NCBI RefSeq assembly: GCF_029852145.1
Contig: NC_079975.1
Span: 23,937,364-24,001,363, forward strand
DNA: 64,000 nt
Direction: 5' to 3'
Origin: Microplitis mediator
Lineage: Eukaryota; Arthropoda; Insecta; Hymenoptera; Braconidae
Part shown: positions 54,501 to 64,000 of the stretch, piece after piece
Layout: each line of letters starts with the position of its first letter
Numbering within the stretch: position 1 is the first letter of the stretch
Position numbers and translations under genes: made by a program
Notes under the pieces: model-generated
Seen by the model: the letters and a program-made list of their open reading frames with translations, nothing else
Databases searched by the model: none
Told to the model about the DNA's origin: nothing

Positions 54501-57500
54501 TAGCAAATAATTAAATATTTTACTAGATATAAATATAATTAATAATTATGGTGCTATTTTTAAAAATTTTAATAAAAAACTTTCAAAATAAAAAAAAATA
54601 GAAGTACAGAACAATAATATATTTATATGAAGAGTACGTCAATCATAACATCACGGATTTTTTATTTCTTTATCAGTTATTGTTTGGTATCATAACGAAT
54701 ATACTATTTACACTCACGCAATCACATGCGTAGGTCAGCGCAGTGGATAGCATCAAAGACTTTGAATCAGAAGGATGCAGGTTCGAGCCCAGCCGTCACC
54801 GGGATTTTTTCATCAATCAAAATCATGTATACTTCTTCTAAGTAATAATTCTAATACATTAATTATATTTCAGATCTAATTACAAGTGTCTTATATTTTT
54901 TTTCGCAATATAATATTTTTTTCACCGATGAAATCAGTGGATTCCCATATTCACTTTTCAATTTAGTGAATTCTAATATTCACTAATTCTGCGTGGTACA
55001 ATTGTAGCATTGACAATTAGTGAATATTCACTTGAAATTAGTGAAAAATCACTAATTCATATTTAGAGAGTAATAATGATAATAATAATAATAACCCTTG
55101 GAGTGTAGACATTTAAATAAAGACAATCTTCACTACCGTATATGCGCAAGGAAGCATCGTGATCCCATTGTACACAAGAAGGTGGTTCTGCTTTGGTAGT
55201 ACGGATTTCAATCCAAGGATCCATTTCTTCTGGAGGCTTTAAAGATTTATAAAATTGAATAATGAAATTTTTTGAAAATTCTTATTCTTATAGAGAAAAA
55301 AAAAGTTACCCACAAAAATTAAAAAAAAATTTCTTTTACCTGGAATAGACATAATCTACACTTATAACATAAAAACACAAAGTATATCTTAAAACACTGG
55401 TTTTGCGAAAAAAGATCTGATTTTGCGGAATACGTTTGTGGAAATCGAAATTTAAAATAGAAAATCTAATAGTCCAATAGTATATTACGACACTAGGCCA
55501 AAAAGTTGAATTCAAAAAATGTGTTTGGGTATTTGTCTTAATTTTGACTTTATTAATTCTCAAATAGTTTGTTTGTTATTGAAAAATCTCGGTATATTTG
55601 CTACATAACCCAGTAAACACATTGACGTAAATTTGACGTCAGAGTGACGTTACGCTATGTCATCATTTACGTAAGGTATAAGTCACGAATGAGTCAGGTG
55701 TGACTCATTATTTCCCACTTTTTTACGTAAGATTATGATGTAAAACTAATGACGTATGCATGATGTAAATGTGATGTCTGTGTGACCTTCTATGACGTCA
55801 ATATGACATATGGGTGATGTCAAAATTATCAATTCGGAAAAAATATTTTGAAAAAGAAAAAAATAAATGAAATACCGAATTTTTGATTTGATTATTACCG
55901 CGCGAACGCAATGTGAATTCTGAAACAAGATTAGATAATGTTAAATGATGAAAAAATCCTGGGCGTCTGCTGGGTTCGAACACGGCTCCTCTTGGCTGGT
56001 AGTCCTAAACGTTGCTCACTTGTCCACATCACGAGAGTTCGAATCTCGTGCTTAATTGATGTATTTAGAGTGAAATGCCGAAAAAGACATAGTTAATAAG
56101 TTTTCGTGATGGATTTTTACAAAATTTAAAAAACTCCATGAACTTATATGAAATTTTATAGAAGCAATATTTGTCGACCTCGATGATAATTGTATAAAAT
56201 TTCATTAAGTTTCATCAAATTTTTTAATTTTTTGTTGTGATGTGAAATTTAAAAAATCTTAAATAAAATTTTGCAAAACATTAAATAATTTCACAAAATC
56301 GTTTGAAATTCAATCGATTGAAAAATTGTAATGCTAAACTTTAAAATCATAATAGCAAAAGAGTTCAAACTGTCGTTACATTTTCTTTGTCATCCTAAAT
56401 GATATTTTCGATATATCATTTAAAAAAATTAAGTTAATTTTTTTATGCTCACGCCAATGTTTTAATCTAAAACGTCTGAATGATCTATTATCGAGTTTAT
56501 CGATTACTTTGACCCCAAAAATGTTCGACGTTTAGTTGTTATTTTTACACATTTACACATGTTTGAAAATTCATTCTATGATTGTTTTATTTCAATAAAT
56601 AGATGATAAAAAACTATCACTCGGACATTACATCAGCATTGCGTAAAATACTGACTCGTCACTGATGTAAAGATATGATTTAAGAGTGACATCCACATTA
56701 CGTATAACCGTGACTTTGCTACTGACATAAATGTATGATTTTAAAATTACGTCATTATGATATACGGATAATGACTTCATTACTACATAACAATGTGATG
56801 TAGATTCTATGTCAAACGTACGTAATACATAAGTCATAACTGTGACATAGTACAAGAGTCATGCTTACATCAATATGATGTCACAAGCTTTACATCATAT
56901 TAAAGTCATGTAGAACGTCAGATTGACATCAAATTTACATCAGATGTCGTGACATTGCTATGACCTACGTATGACGTCAAAATAAGGTCATGTGTTCACT
57001 GGGAACCGAGTCATACTAAATAAGCGCACTCTAGTGACAGCTCTCTGCATTGCGAGCCGGCCGCAAAAGCGGCTCTTTCTGGAGTGTAATGCGACCAGGA
57101 AGACCGTACTTTCGGCTTGGGGAGCAAGAAAAATAAATTTCCAAATTGATAACAACCGCGACTTTTGTAAAATAGCATCATTGATAGTAACGTTCGAGCT
57201 ACATGATTTTTTTTCATTGACGCATTGTTATGGTCTTTAATTTTTTTAAAACAAAGGAATCGAAAAATTGCCACGAATTTTTTTCGAAATAAACTTGTAA
57301 CGATACTGTGCAGTTTAGAAAAAAAATTTTCATACAAAAATTGTTGAGAATTTAATTTTCTACAACAAAGGTTTCATAGCCTTTTGACGTATCTCTGAAA
57401 TTTCGAAAGTTATAGAAAAAAAAAAACGCGGAATTAATTTATTAAATAATAATATGTTAAAATTCTTTTTTTTATTTTAAATTGCAACTGAGCCGAAATC

Positions 57501-58901
57501 ATTAGATCGATGAGAAAATGTTATGAAAACTTTTTTGTAGAGAATTTAATAAGCTAGTGAATAATTTCTATACATTTTTGTCATATCTGTATTAGTTTTC
57601 TCAGAATCTTGATTTTTTTACCATAATTTCGAGATGGAATCTGAGTTTGTGATAAAAAAATATGTCTATATATATTTAAAAAAAAAATAAATTAACACCT
57701 AGCAAAGTGGACAAGAATACTTCTAGCATTACTGAAATTAGAAATAAAATTTTTGACTAAGGTAAAAGCCCCTATACCCGCTCAGTACCATTAGTCGCTC
57801 ACTTTAACTGTTTAAGGCGTTTTTATTATAATTTTTATAAAAAAAATTACAACTAAAAATATTATTATTGATAAATAATTATTTGTGAATCTAAATATAT
57901 TAAAATATGATGTATCAAATTATTTTATACTAGATTATAAATTTAAATTAAATGACTGTTTTCAAAATCGCGCAAAGCCGGGCATTTTTTACTTTAACGT
58001 TCATTCGTTAGATTAAATTTAGGGTACGTCAAATTTTTTTCGAATTGTTATAACTATATCTTATTAAATACATTTTTAAAATTCATGAAATTTTATATTA
58101 TGAAAGAATAAAGTAGTATAATTTATAAATTATTTGTCCAAATCAATAAACTTATCATAGTTTAATTGATATTGTCTTTGAGCGACTATAGGGCCATGTG
58201 TTGGTCGAGTAATGGTACATGACAACTTTTAGTGAGCGACTATGGGTACACTCAAGGAGCTTATTTAAAAAATTAATAATAATTAATAATCAAGATTATT
58301 CTTCAAACTTAAATTTTATTCTAATACTCGAAACTTCAAAAAATAACTATAAAAAAAAATCTGGTTTTTCATTTTATTTATTAATTTATACTGAGTGATT
58401 TAATCTCACTCCAATGAAAAGTGAGCGGGTATAGGGGCTTTTACCTTAAATCTTAAATTTATGAATAAAAAAATTATTATCACCTTCCTTAAGCAAAATT
58501 AATATTTTTGAAAGCGTATTTTAGATATTAAAATTTTCCCTCAAAATATTTAAATGCTTTTAATGAAAAAATTTCAAGAAGCTCATCATACCCCAGTTAA
58601 ATACTAATTCATGAAAAATTTTCAAGTGTCAAATTTTCCTTTTTTCTATAAAATAAAAAAAATAAATAGTTAATTAATTAAAATTCATTAATTTTACTTT
58701 GAATCTACGGCGTCCCAGCGGTGGCTTAGCATATGGTATTCCTTTGAAAGAAGCATACTCCATTTTCCATCCGACTGTTTTCAATATTTCACCACGAACG
58801 ACTCCTTTGTTCGTACGAACAATTCGTACTTTTTTACATTCAATAGGGAGTAGAAAAAAAATCATAACAATAGTTAATACTAAAAAATGTAACAGCGACA
58901 T
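48382..58901 (-). CDS. carboxylesterase (type B, juvenile-hormone-esterase-like clade), seven exons
   Basis: An alpha/beta-hydrolase that cleaves carboxylic esters; insect members act in detoxification, digestion, or hormone and pheromone turnover. Exons (- strand order): 58901-58698, 55236-55096, 54249-53907, 52352-52147, 51971-51791, 50559-50223, 48535-48382. Phases agree at every junction and total 1566 bp, 521 residues plus stop, slightly short of the usual 530-560. Residues 1-about 22 are a signal peptide, so it is probably secreted. Seen: FKGIPYAKPPLG near 52-63, EDCLYLNVYTP at 105-114, nucleophile elbow GESAGG with Ser213, charge-relay Glu350 (in DEF, where DEG is usual), and His430 in GHADD. 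The oxyanion motif reads HFGAF (131-135) where HGGAF or HGGGF is usual: the first glycine is Phe, while the next Gly and Ala remain. No frameshift or stop was seen, so the gene looks intact. Introns are full of transposons. Substrate cannot be told. Confidence 0.9.
49065..49240. repeat. dispersed repeat, copy of the 12.0-kb block (left part)
   Basis: Matches 11950-12185 in order and orientation up to the 49241 insertion and resumes after 49803. Confidence 0.6.
49241..49803. mobile_element. CCCGTGTAAAAAAA-ended palindromic element in carboxylesterase intron 6
   Basis: CCCGTGTAAAAAAAAACTCG is mirrored by AACAAATTTTTTTTACACGGG. The arms are GTTCCAAAAAAGTTCC and AACTTTTTTGGAA units. CT is duplicated at the target; the related 12.0-kb repeat shows the empty site GTGCTGATCGC. 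Confidence 0.8.
50223..50559 (-). CDS. carboxylesterase exon 6 (catalytic histidine)
   Basis: Starts after TATTTTACAG and ends at TATTT|GTAAGA, phase 2. It contains GTGHADD with the triad His, and MVTMWTNFAKY, the conserved helix before the C-terminal segment. The ATG at 50587 upstream of the acceptor is intronic and not a start. Confidence 0.92.
50656..50796. mobile_element. 141-bp CTCTCTAAACAYGAAT-family MITE in carboxylesterase intron 5
   Basis: CTCTCTAAACATGAATAAGT is mirrored by its complement at the right, flanked by TA. It is a short derivative of the 54.3-kb element with GTGAATATTCAC arms but without the tRNA-like core. Confidence 0.8.
51374..51644. mobile_element. ACACAGAAAAAA-family palindromic MITE in carboxylesterase intron 5
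   Basis: GCATAGAAAAAAAAAGGATT to AATCCTTTTTTTTCTGCGTA, with internal motifs of the family. Confidence 0.6.
51791..51971 (-). CDS. carboxylesterase exon 5 (catalytic glutamate)
   Basis: Sixty codons plus one base, from acceptor TTTCTAG to AAAG|GTAATT. It includes FQPTVE, FLTECPLKLYYSGDFN and GFTKDEF, where the acid of the triad sits. It contains no usable Met-led ORF. Confidence 0.88.
52147..52352 (-). CDS. carboxylesterase exon 4
   Basis: Completes a split Gly codon and continues LFRASIAMSGS, the helix after the nucleophile in this family. It ends at TTA|GTAAGT, phase 0. Confidence 0.92.
52450..53577. mobile_element. long palindrome in carboxylesterase intron 3, with a nested MITE
   Basis: Arms of about 480-500 bp are nearly perfect complements around a centre near 52945, from TCTCGGAAACAGGTCC at left to its complement at right. 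Only the right arm has the 53291-53422 insertion. Confidence 0.8.
53291..53422. mobile_element. 132-bp AGTATATTACATACC MITE nested in the intron 3 palindrome
   Basis: AGTATATTACATACCTAGGC is mirrored by CTGGCCAAGGTGCGTATACT. The mirror position in the left arm (about 52600) is uninterrupted. Related ends occur at 24.55-24.66, 59.64 and 60.34 kb. Confidence 0.75.
53907..54249 (-). CDS. carboxylesterase exon 3 (oxyanion hole and catalytic serine)
   Basis: Starts after TTTAAG with VYSTDLDLRPVMVWIH and carries HFGAF, MNYRLGAFGFLS, NAGLKDQ, FGGDP and the GESAGG nucleophile elbow. It ends at CGAG|GTAATT, phase 1. Confidence 0.92.
54308..55070. mobile_element. CTCTCTAAACAYGAAT-family element with tRNA-like core, filling carboxylesterase intron 2
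   Basis: CTCTCTAAACACGAATTAGT is mirrored by ACTAATTCATATTTAGAGAG with TA on both sides. The arms are repeated TTAGTGAATATTCACT-like units. It takes up 763 of the 846 bp of the intron. Confidence 0.85.
54731..54810 (+). other. tRNA-like Pol III relic inside the 54.3-kb element
   Basis: TCAGCGCAGTGG (A-box-like, 54735-54746), a GACTTTGAATC anticodon-loop-like sequence, GGTTCGAGCCC (B box, 54780-54790) and a T6 terminator at 54805. Resembles Arg/Gln tRNAs in parts, but the stems are incomplete. Confidence 0.72.
55096..55236 (-). CDS. carboxylesterase exon 2
   Basis: Forty-seven codons, starting PPEEMDPW and containing EDCLYLNVYTP, the conserved disulfide-loop and first-strand region. It has no ATG-led open frame of its own and was found by family expectation between exons 1 and 3. 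The donor (AGG|GTTATT) is weak because it runs straight into an ATT microsatellite and a transposon 25 bp away. Confidence 0.85.
55609..57003. mobile_element. CCCAGTRAACACAT-ended element with tRNA-like core in carboxylesterase intron 1
   Basis: CCCAGTAAACACATTGACGT is mirrored by AAGGTCATGTGTTCACTGGG, flanked by AA. The arms are dense in GTGACGTCA/TATGACATAA-type words. The core has a tRNA-like sequence and 400 bp of AT-rich DNA. Confidence 0.82.
55965..56052 (-). other. tRNA-like Pol III relic inside the 55.6-kb element
   Basis: On - GTGGACAAGTGAGCAACG (A-box region, 56010-56027) and GTTCGAACCC (B box, 55972-55981) lie at about tRNA spacing. Next to the A box is a CACGAGA-GTTCGAA-TCTCGTG hairpin (56030-56050), which itself looks like a T arm on +, so parts of two tRNA arms may be fused. 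Confidence 0.6.
57760..58446 (+). mobile_element. AGGTAAAAGCCCC-family element, copy 2, in carboxylesterase intron 1
   Basis: Nearly identical to 23240-23926 in the same orientation and also TA-flanked. Few differences, so recently active or recently duplicated. Confidence 0.85.
58698..58901 (-). CDS. carboxylesterase exon 1
   Basis: Sixty-eight codons with the start ATG at 58901, a hydrophobic signal peptide and the family's GxPYAxPPLG segment. It ends at donor AAA|GTAAAA, phase 0. An in-frame readthrough of seven codons past the donor is intronic. Confidence 0.88.
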
Positions 58902-59324
58902 AGTAAGAACTTATTTTCTTTTCTACACTTGTTAATCTGATCAAGGAAGTTTTTTGTTTGTAGTTCACTATTGGTGACCCATTTAAACTAAAGCAAATAA
59001 AAAAAACCCAATATTTCTGATATAGGAAATATATCAAAGCAATGATTACTTGTTGTTATCTATTGAGATTATTTTTCAATTATTACTTTGTTGCTAAGTG
59101 CTAAGTAATTAATCGAATTATGTTCATTGTTTATTTGACCGTGAGCTGCAATAATCACCAAAAAATCACTTTATTTCAACAAAGGCCTCAATCGTTTCTT
59201 TGATTAACTGAAACGTATTAAGCTATTAATGGTTTTATTGATTGGAAATCAATTTAATTCTAAATTAGACTACTGGCAGTCCCTTATCTGTATATTTTAT
59301 TCACAAAATGATTTTAGAACGGAT

Positions 59325-59527
59325 ACACAAAAAAAAATAATTTCTTGGTGCAATAAATTTTTCCTCGTTTTAAGAAAATTTCCACTCGTACCAAGAAACT
59401 TTTTGCATTATGAATTGAAAACAAAAATATTCTAGAGGCAAGAAATTTTTTCTAGTCCTAAGAAAATTTTTGTTTTTCATTCATAACGAAAATTATTTCT
59501 TGGGGCAAGAAATTCTTTTGTCCTGGG
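59325..59527. mobile_element. ACACAGAAAAAA-family palindromic MITE, degraded
   Basis: Starts ACACAAAAAAAAATAATTTC and ends in AAGAAATTCTTTTG, with the same interior motif set. It lies upstream of the carboxylesterase start. Confidence 0.55.
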
Positions 59528-59640
59528 AGTTGTATATTTTCTTAATGACTTTTCATATTTCTTGAAACCAATATTTGAATCCAATAAATTGTTATTTTTT
59601 ATCAAAAATCAAAAGTTTCAGAAAACTAATATTTTACTAA

Positions 59641-60102
59641 TAGTATATTACACACCAAGAGAGAAAAGTAGGGTATTCCAACTCGTGTGTGTAATTGCCT
59701 ACCTGGGCCGAAGGCGAGATTGGGATGTCCTATTTACCTCCACACTGAAAAAAATAATCGGTAGCAGCTACCTATTGGCAATTGGTAGCCACTACCGATT
59801 ATTTTTCGGTAGCCGCTACCGATTATTTCGGTGCCAGTTACCTAATTTTCGGTAAGAGCTACCGATTTTTTTTCGGTAGCTGGTACCGATTCCAATCAGT
59901 AACGGCTACCGAAATAATCGGTAGCTTTTACCGAATAATCGGTAGCTGTTACCAAAAATTAATCACTAGCAGTTACGGATTATTTCGGTAACTGGTACCG
60001 AAATAATCGGTAGCGGCTACCGAAAAATAATCGGTAGTGGCTACCAATTGCCAATCGGTAGCTACTACCAATTATTTTTTTCAGTGCATGGTGTGTATAC
60101 TA
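59641..60102. mobile_element. AGTATATTACACACC-family MITE interrupted by a nested element
   Basis: Left part TAGTATATTACACACCAAGA to TATTTACCTC; right end GGTGTGTATACTATTTTTC. Interrupted by 59743-60086. Confidence 0.7.
59743..60086. mobile_element. CACTGAAAAAAATAATCGG-ended element with CGGTAGC motif
   Basis: CACTGAAAAAAATAATCGGT is mirrored by ATTATTTTTTTCAGTG. The interior is about 20 units of CGGTAGC(N)GCTACCG in both orientations. CA duplicated at 59741-59742 and 60087-60088. Confidence 0.8.
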
Positions 60103-60109
60103 TTTTTCA

Positions 60110-60500
60110 TCAGATCTGCACCTAAAAGTTTAAATTTTTGTCTCTGTTCGCGGGAAGGATGGCACATGCGCTAATTTGTATGATTTTTCACCAAACCTGC
60201 ACCGAAAGTTTAAATTCCTGTCCTGTTTAGGGGAAAGAAAGTCGTTCTTTCCTTCTATGAGAAAACTTAGCCCATGCGCTGTTTTCTCACAAACAGAGTC
60301 AAAAATTTGAACTTTCAGGTACAGATCTGGTCAAAAATAATATACACACCACGGAGAAAGGAAGGACGTCCTAATCCGCGTGTTTGCCATTACACACACG
60401 GGCTACAATGTCCTACTTTCCTCCCTCGGTGTATAATATACTATATTTTCTCACAAAAGTACGACTTTCTACCTCTGAACAGGGCAGGAATTCAAACTTT
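60110..60500. repeat. dispersed repeat with embedded MITE, shared with 24.10-24.27 kb
   Basis: The CTGCACCGAAAGTTTAAATTCCTG and GGAAAGAAAGTCGTTCTTT blocks occur here and at 24115-24165. A MITE of the AGTATATTACACACC family occupies about 60340-60434. Confidence 0.6.
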
Positions 60501-60643
60501 CAATGAGGGTAAAGTTCACAATTCTTTGAGTTACCAAAAAATAAATTTTTTTAACTTCATTTGGACTAATAAATTGATATTTGAGAGTAAAGGGGTCAAT
60601 TCCAAGAGAAATAATTCATTCTGCGACATGTTCCTTAAATTTA

Positions 60644-60866
60644 TGTACTTGAAGTTCCGAACGTTTTTCACGCAACGAAAATGAAAATAATTCATGAAAT
60701 TCATGTCAAATGGCAACTTAAGGGATAGTTGGCGGTGGCCTGTCATTTTGGGTTAACGTGCGAAACATTTACGAAATCTAGATCCAGTAGATTTTTTACT
60801 TCTCAATTATTTTTTCTTATTTTTGTTCCGCGAAAAACGTTCCGATCTTCAGGTACATTTAAATTT
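60644..60866. mobile_element. short element with GTACCTGAAGATCGGAACG ends, decayed
   Basis: GTACTTGAAGTTCCGAACGT at left, ACGTTCCGATCTTCAGGTAC at right, AAAAATAA-rich arms. Related to 63.77 kb. Confidence 0.6.
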
Positions 60867-61299
60867 CACCTAGAGGATATCGTTTTTTAATATACTGTAC
60901 TAATAATCATAAGTATGAAAATTAAGTTTAATTATTTTAGAATCAATAGAAAAAAAAAAAAAAATTCAAGGTTTCCAAGGAGATTGACATCTAAGTAAAT
61001 TACCCTAAATAATATTACATATAATTCTTCAAATATAAAATATTATTATTATTATCATCATTAGTATCAATTATTATTATTATTATTTAATAAAAATAAT
61101 TATCTTTTGGGAAATAGAGTGAAATAATGAAGATATATCTCCATATATAGGTGTATAATTGGATATAATTAATATAATTAGGTAAAGATAAAAAGTATGT
61201 GATATATATATCATCGTTGGAAAAATTAAAGCAAAGCCTACTCTTTGAAGATCCTTTTACTATTAATTCTACAAAAGCTAGTGTACTGAATACAAGTAT

Positions 61300-61480
61300 C
61301 ATAGAATCTATGGGATAGCAAGCTCGTGGCCTGAGGTACTGGGCTATACACGGGTCTGGAACCAAGCTAGAGTGGGTGGGTGGGAGTAGGATTATAGTGA
61401 CGTATCGACCGCGCGGGGTCATTCGAGGTCACTAAAGTTCACCGCGTTGTGTAGTTCACGAACCGGTAGAAGCGGCATTG
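61300..61480. promoter_or_regulatory. GC/CpG-rich block upstream of the 61.6-kb exon, possible promoter or 5' exon
   Basis: About 180 bp with several CpG pairs, a GTGGGTGGGTGGGAG run and a CGCGCGGGG-like cluster, unlike the AT-rich flanks. It lies 165 bp upstream of the coding exon and would suit a core promoter or 5' UTR exon. No TATA or clear donor was recognised. The minus strand is open for about 110 codons but looks unlike protein. Confidence 0.3.
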
Positions 61481-61644
61481 CATCATGTACATAAGCAGAA
61501 AGCAATGATCAGAATCCAATGACAGCTATTGATGATAACACAACAGAAAAATTTTATAAAAATAGAAAATATGAAAAATATGCGAAAGAAAAATATTTGT
61601 CAGGTGGTTGATATTGTTGGTTATATTTTTTTATTAAATTTCAG

Positions 61645-61837
61645 AATGATTGGAGCAATGCCAGCAGTGGCTGTGCGCCATGAACGTAGGAGACAAGAGA
61701 AAAGGTTAAAACGACCGAGCCAGCTATATCTCGGCGGGCAATGGCTGCCACCTCTTCAAGGTTCTCCACCAACTCCTAGTCCACATGGGCAAAATAGCCA
61801 TCTTGACCCTCTTCCTGAACTTTATCTCTGTGGCAAG
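61645..61837 (+). CDS. GC-rich coding exon of an unrecognised gene (N-terminus)
   Basis: A polypyrimidine tract and acceptor (TTAAATTTCAG|A) are followed at once by ATG at 61646. Sixty-four codons run to donor AAG|GTATTT at 61838, phase 0. The peptide starts MIGAMPAVAVRHERRRQEKR (basic, helix-like), then a Pro/Gly-rich segment with PPTPSPHG and ends LPELYLCGK. GC and codon choice differ strongly from the flanking DNA, which supports coding. The frame is also open 39 codons upstream of the acceptor, so an unspliced longer N-terminus from 61529 is possible but is AT-rich and less likely. I do not recognise the protein, and no continuing exon was found before the window ends. The start right behind an acceptor and a basic N-terminus resemble the layout of the 21-kb gene, but the sequences do not otherwise match. 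Confidence 0.55.
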
Positions 61838-61989
61838 GTATTTTATCTCGACATAGAACTGCGATCTTTTACAAAAAAAAATTAAGTATAAGTACTTTGT
61901 TATCACAATATTCGAAGAACAAAATAACAAATTTTCTATAAAAAGTTTGATAAATAGGGGTAATTTGATCGGAAATATCTGAAGATTTT

Positions 61990-62480
61990 AAGACCATTCT
62001 CAGACAGTGCCCCCCACTTTTTAAAAATTTTCAATGACTTTCACCTGTCATAAGCGTATCAAATTTTTATTAATTAATTAAAAAAAAATTAAAGCATTAA
62101 TTGAAAAAAGGATAACGTAGTCGTGATTTTGCCGACATATAGACTTAAAAAAAATTATTTCCACTTGATATCAATTAGGAGTTAAACAAAATTCGTTAAA
62201 TAAATTTCAGTAAAATTTTCATGTCAATTTAATAATTCGAATTTTTAAATTTTGTTGGTTAAAATTTATTCAACAAATTTCGATTAACTCCCAACTGAAA
62301 TCAATTGTAAGTAATTTTTTTTAAATTCTATATCTTAACGAAATTACGACTACGTTGTCTGTTTTTCAATTAAGGTTTTAATTTTTTTTTAATTAGTTAA
62401 TAAAATTTTAATACGGTTATGACAGTTGAAAGTCATTGCATATTTCTAAAAAGTGGGGGGCACTGTCTGAGAATGCCCTT
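61990..62480. mobile_element. palindromic element, CATTCTCAGACAGTGCCCCC ends
   Basis: Arms of about 200 bp mirror each other (CATTCTCAGACAGTGCCCCC at left, its complement at right; TAACGTAGTCGT and ACGACTACGTTG inside). Confidence 0.75.
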
Positions 62481-62699
62481 AAGTAGGCATACACGGAGAG
62501 AATTTTCGTATGAATATTGCCATGTTATTTATTCTAAAAATTACTCTAAATCGAGTAATCTTGGGCCATTACAACTTTTTACTTTCGAATTACGAAATTT
62601 TACTCTTTCAGTGAGTAAAAATCAATCAGATTCATTTTTACTCACAATGACGAGTAAAAATTACACCTGGCGGCTGTCTAAATAAATTCTCTCTAATTT

Positions 62700-63530
62700 A
62701 ATTTTTACTCGTAGGTTATGAACTCTCTTTCTTTGACAGCCAATATTTAGTTTAATTTAAATTTTATTGAATGATATTGATAATAATGAAATAATATTTA
62801 TATGAAATAAGAGGCATTCAATGAAAAATGCATATCGGTATTACTGAGGATTGTAGAAAGCAGGAATTTATTAAGAAATTTTTTCTAGGGATTTTAAATT
62901 ACTGGGCTAAATATTATCTGTGATATTCATTACAATATAAAATGGACTTTCAGAGACTAGGAATTGATTAGAGGAGACCAGGTCAAATGAGACACCATAT
63001 TTCTGCTGAGTATCCGGTGTAAAATGGACACTAACTTTGAGAATTTTTTATTCTTTTATGAAAAACGAAGTCTTGTTTTGACTCGGTTTCCTTTAAATCT
63101 ACATTTCATATGTTTTTTAAAAGGAAAGTTCATAATTTACATAAAACTCATAAAAAATTGATTATATAGACTATAAATTTGCAAAATATAACATCAATAG
63201 TAAGTTTAGTTCTGATATATATAAAATAAATACTCTTGTTTTCTCATAAATTTGGTTTATTACTTTAAATTTAGGTTTAATTGATGATTTGGTTTATATC
63301 CGTCTAAATGATCCGAAAATCATATCATGTTCACTGCAAATTTTCAGGATAAATTCATGATAAATTATTAATTTTATGGTAAAGTTTGGATTTGGTATTA
63401 TTAACAATCGCTCCAGAACCTTTTTACGCACAGGTATATAACGCTTTGACTTTTTCCTACCTAAAATATGTCTACCGTGAAACAAAATTATCCTTGAATT
63501 GAGTACTCCAAAAGATCTCACCCAGAAAAA
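62700..63530. other. AT-rich DNA downstream of the 61.6-kb exon
   Basis: No further exon found. A possible MITE with ACACGGAGAGAATTTT at its left end lies just before, at about 62491-62694. Confidence 0.4.
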
Positions 63531-63772
63531 CGCTCTTCAAGATCAAAGCCCGGGTCAAAAATAAAACTTGGTTTACCAAGTCGAAATTTATAACTTTTTT
63601 TCACAAGACGATCGTCCAAAAAAGTTCCACAAGTTGACAAAAATTTAATTCAACTCGAAAAAGTCGAGATCTTATCGAACAATCGTCGGCGAATCGATGG
63701 CTTAAAATGACAATAAGATGAAGCGAGACTGAATCAAGTTTTATTTTTGACCCGGGAGTCTTCCGAATCTTA

Positions 63773-63988
63773 TATGTATCCGAAGATCGGAACGTTTTTC
63801 GTGAAACGAAAATAAAAAAACAAAATAAAAAGTAAAAAATCAACTGGATCTCGATTTTTGAAATGTTTCGTGTACACGATAGTATGTCAGGCAAACTTGC
63901 AGGCCACCCCCAACTACTCCTTAAGCAGTTAAATTGCATAAATTTTTCACTTTGGTTGAACGAAAACGTTCCGATCTTCAGGTACATA
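63773..63988. mobile_element. short element with GTACCTGAAGATCGGAACG ends
   Basis: TATGTATCCGAAGATCGGAA is mirrored by TTCCGATCTTCAGGTACATA. Lies within the dispersed repeat shared with 20.1 kb. Confidence 0.65.
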
Positions 63989-64000
63989 ATCTTTTCTATT

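Noticed and set aside
54731..54810. Functional tRNA gene
   Set aside because: The anticodon and acceptor stems are not complete and the sequence mixes features of different tRNAs.
59562..59991. ORFs rich in Tyr/Arg/Leu-Phe repeats
   Set aside because: Translations of the CGGTAGC motif array.
61087..61422. 111-codon minus-strand ORF
   Set aside because: Half is AT-rich low-complexity and half overlaps the CpG block; no domain or splice logic.

Overview
The window is eukaryotic nuclear DNA from an insect: introns with canonical GT..AG borders, roughly three quarters A+T, simple repeats, and a very dense load of short inverted-repeat transposons. A hymenopteran, possibly a parasitoid wasp, is my guess from the base composition, the juvenile-hormone-esterase-like carboxylesterase and the cystine-knot gene. 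That is inference; no sequence here fixes the species.

Genes occupy only a few percent. (1) A CpG-rich putative first exon with a perfect splice donor lies near 1.03-1.18 kb on +. (2) An isolated, unrecognised coding exon lies at 11.73-11.87 kb on -. (3) A 303-codon exon at 21.08-21.99 kb on + encodes an unrecognised two-pass membrane protein with a PPxY motif. (4) A three-exon gene at 46.09-47.76 kb on + encodes a small secreted protein with two tandem inhibitor-cystine-knot domains. (5) A complete seven-exon carboxylesterase on -, 58.90 down to 48.38 kb, 521 residues, has its catalytic triad in place. (6) A GC-rich exon at 61.65-61.84 kb on + belongs to an unrecognised gene that continues out of the window or into unseen exons.

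Most of the rest is palindromic, non-autonomous transposons of many families, often nested. They share one design: a terminal inverted repeat, arms built from many copies of one short family-specific motif in both orientations, and a 2-bp target duplication (TA, TT, CT, CA). Several nested insertions can be proven because another copy in the window preserves the empty site.

The most unusual observation is that four of the largest elements carry a relic of a Pol III gene between their arms: three unrelated tRNA-like sequences (41.07-41.15, 54.73-54.81, 55.97-56.05 kb) and one 5S rRNA-derived promoter (32.56-32.61 kb). The carboxylesterase introns have been colonised by these elements: introns 1, 2, 3, 5 and 6 each hold at least one, and intron 2 is almost entirely one element.

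The genes do not form a pathway together. The layout is ordinary gene-poor insect DNA in which a digestive, hormone or detoxification type esterase and a secreted knottin happen to be neighbours.
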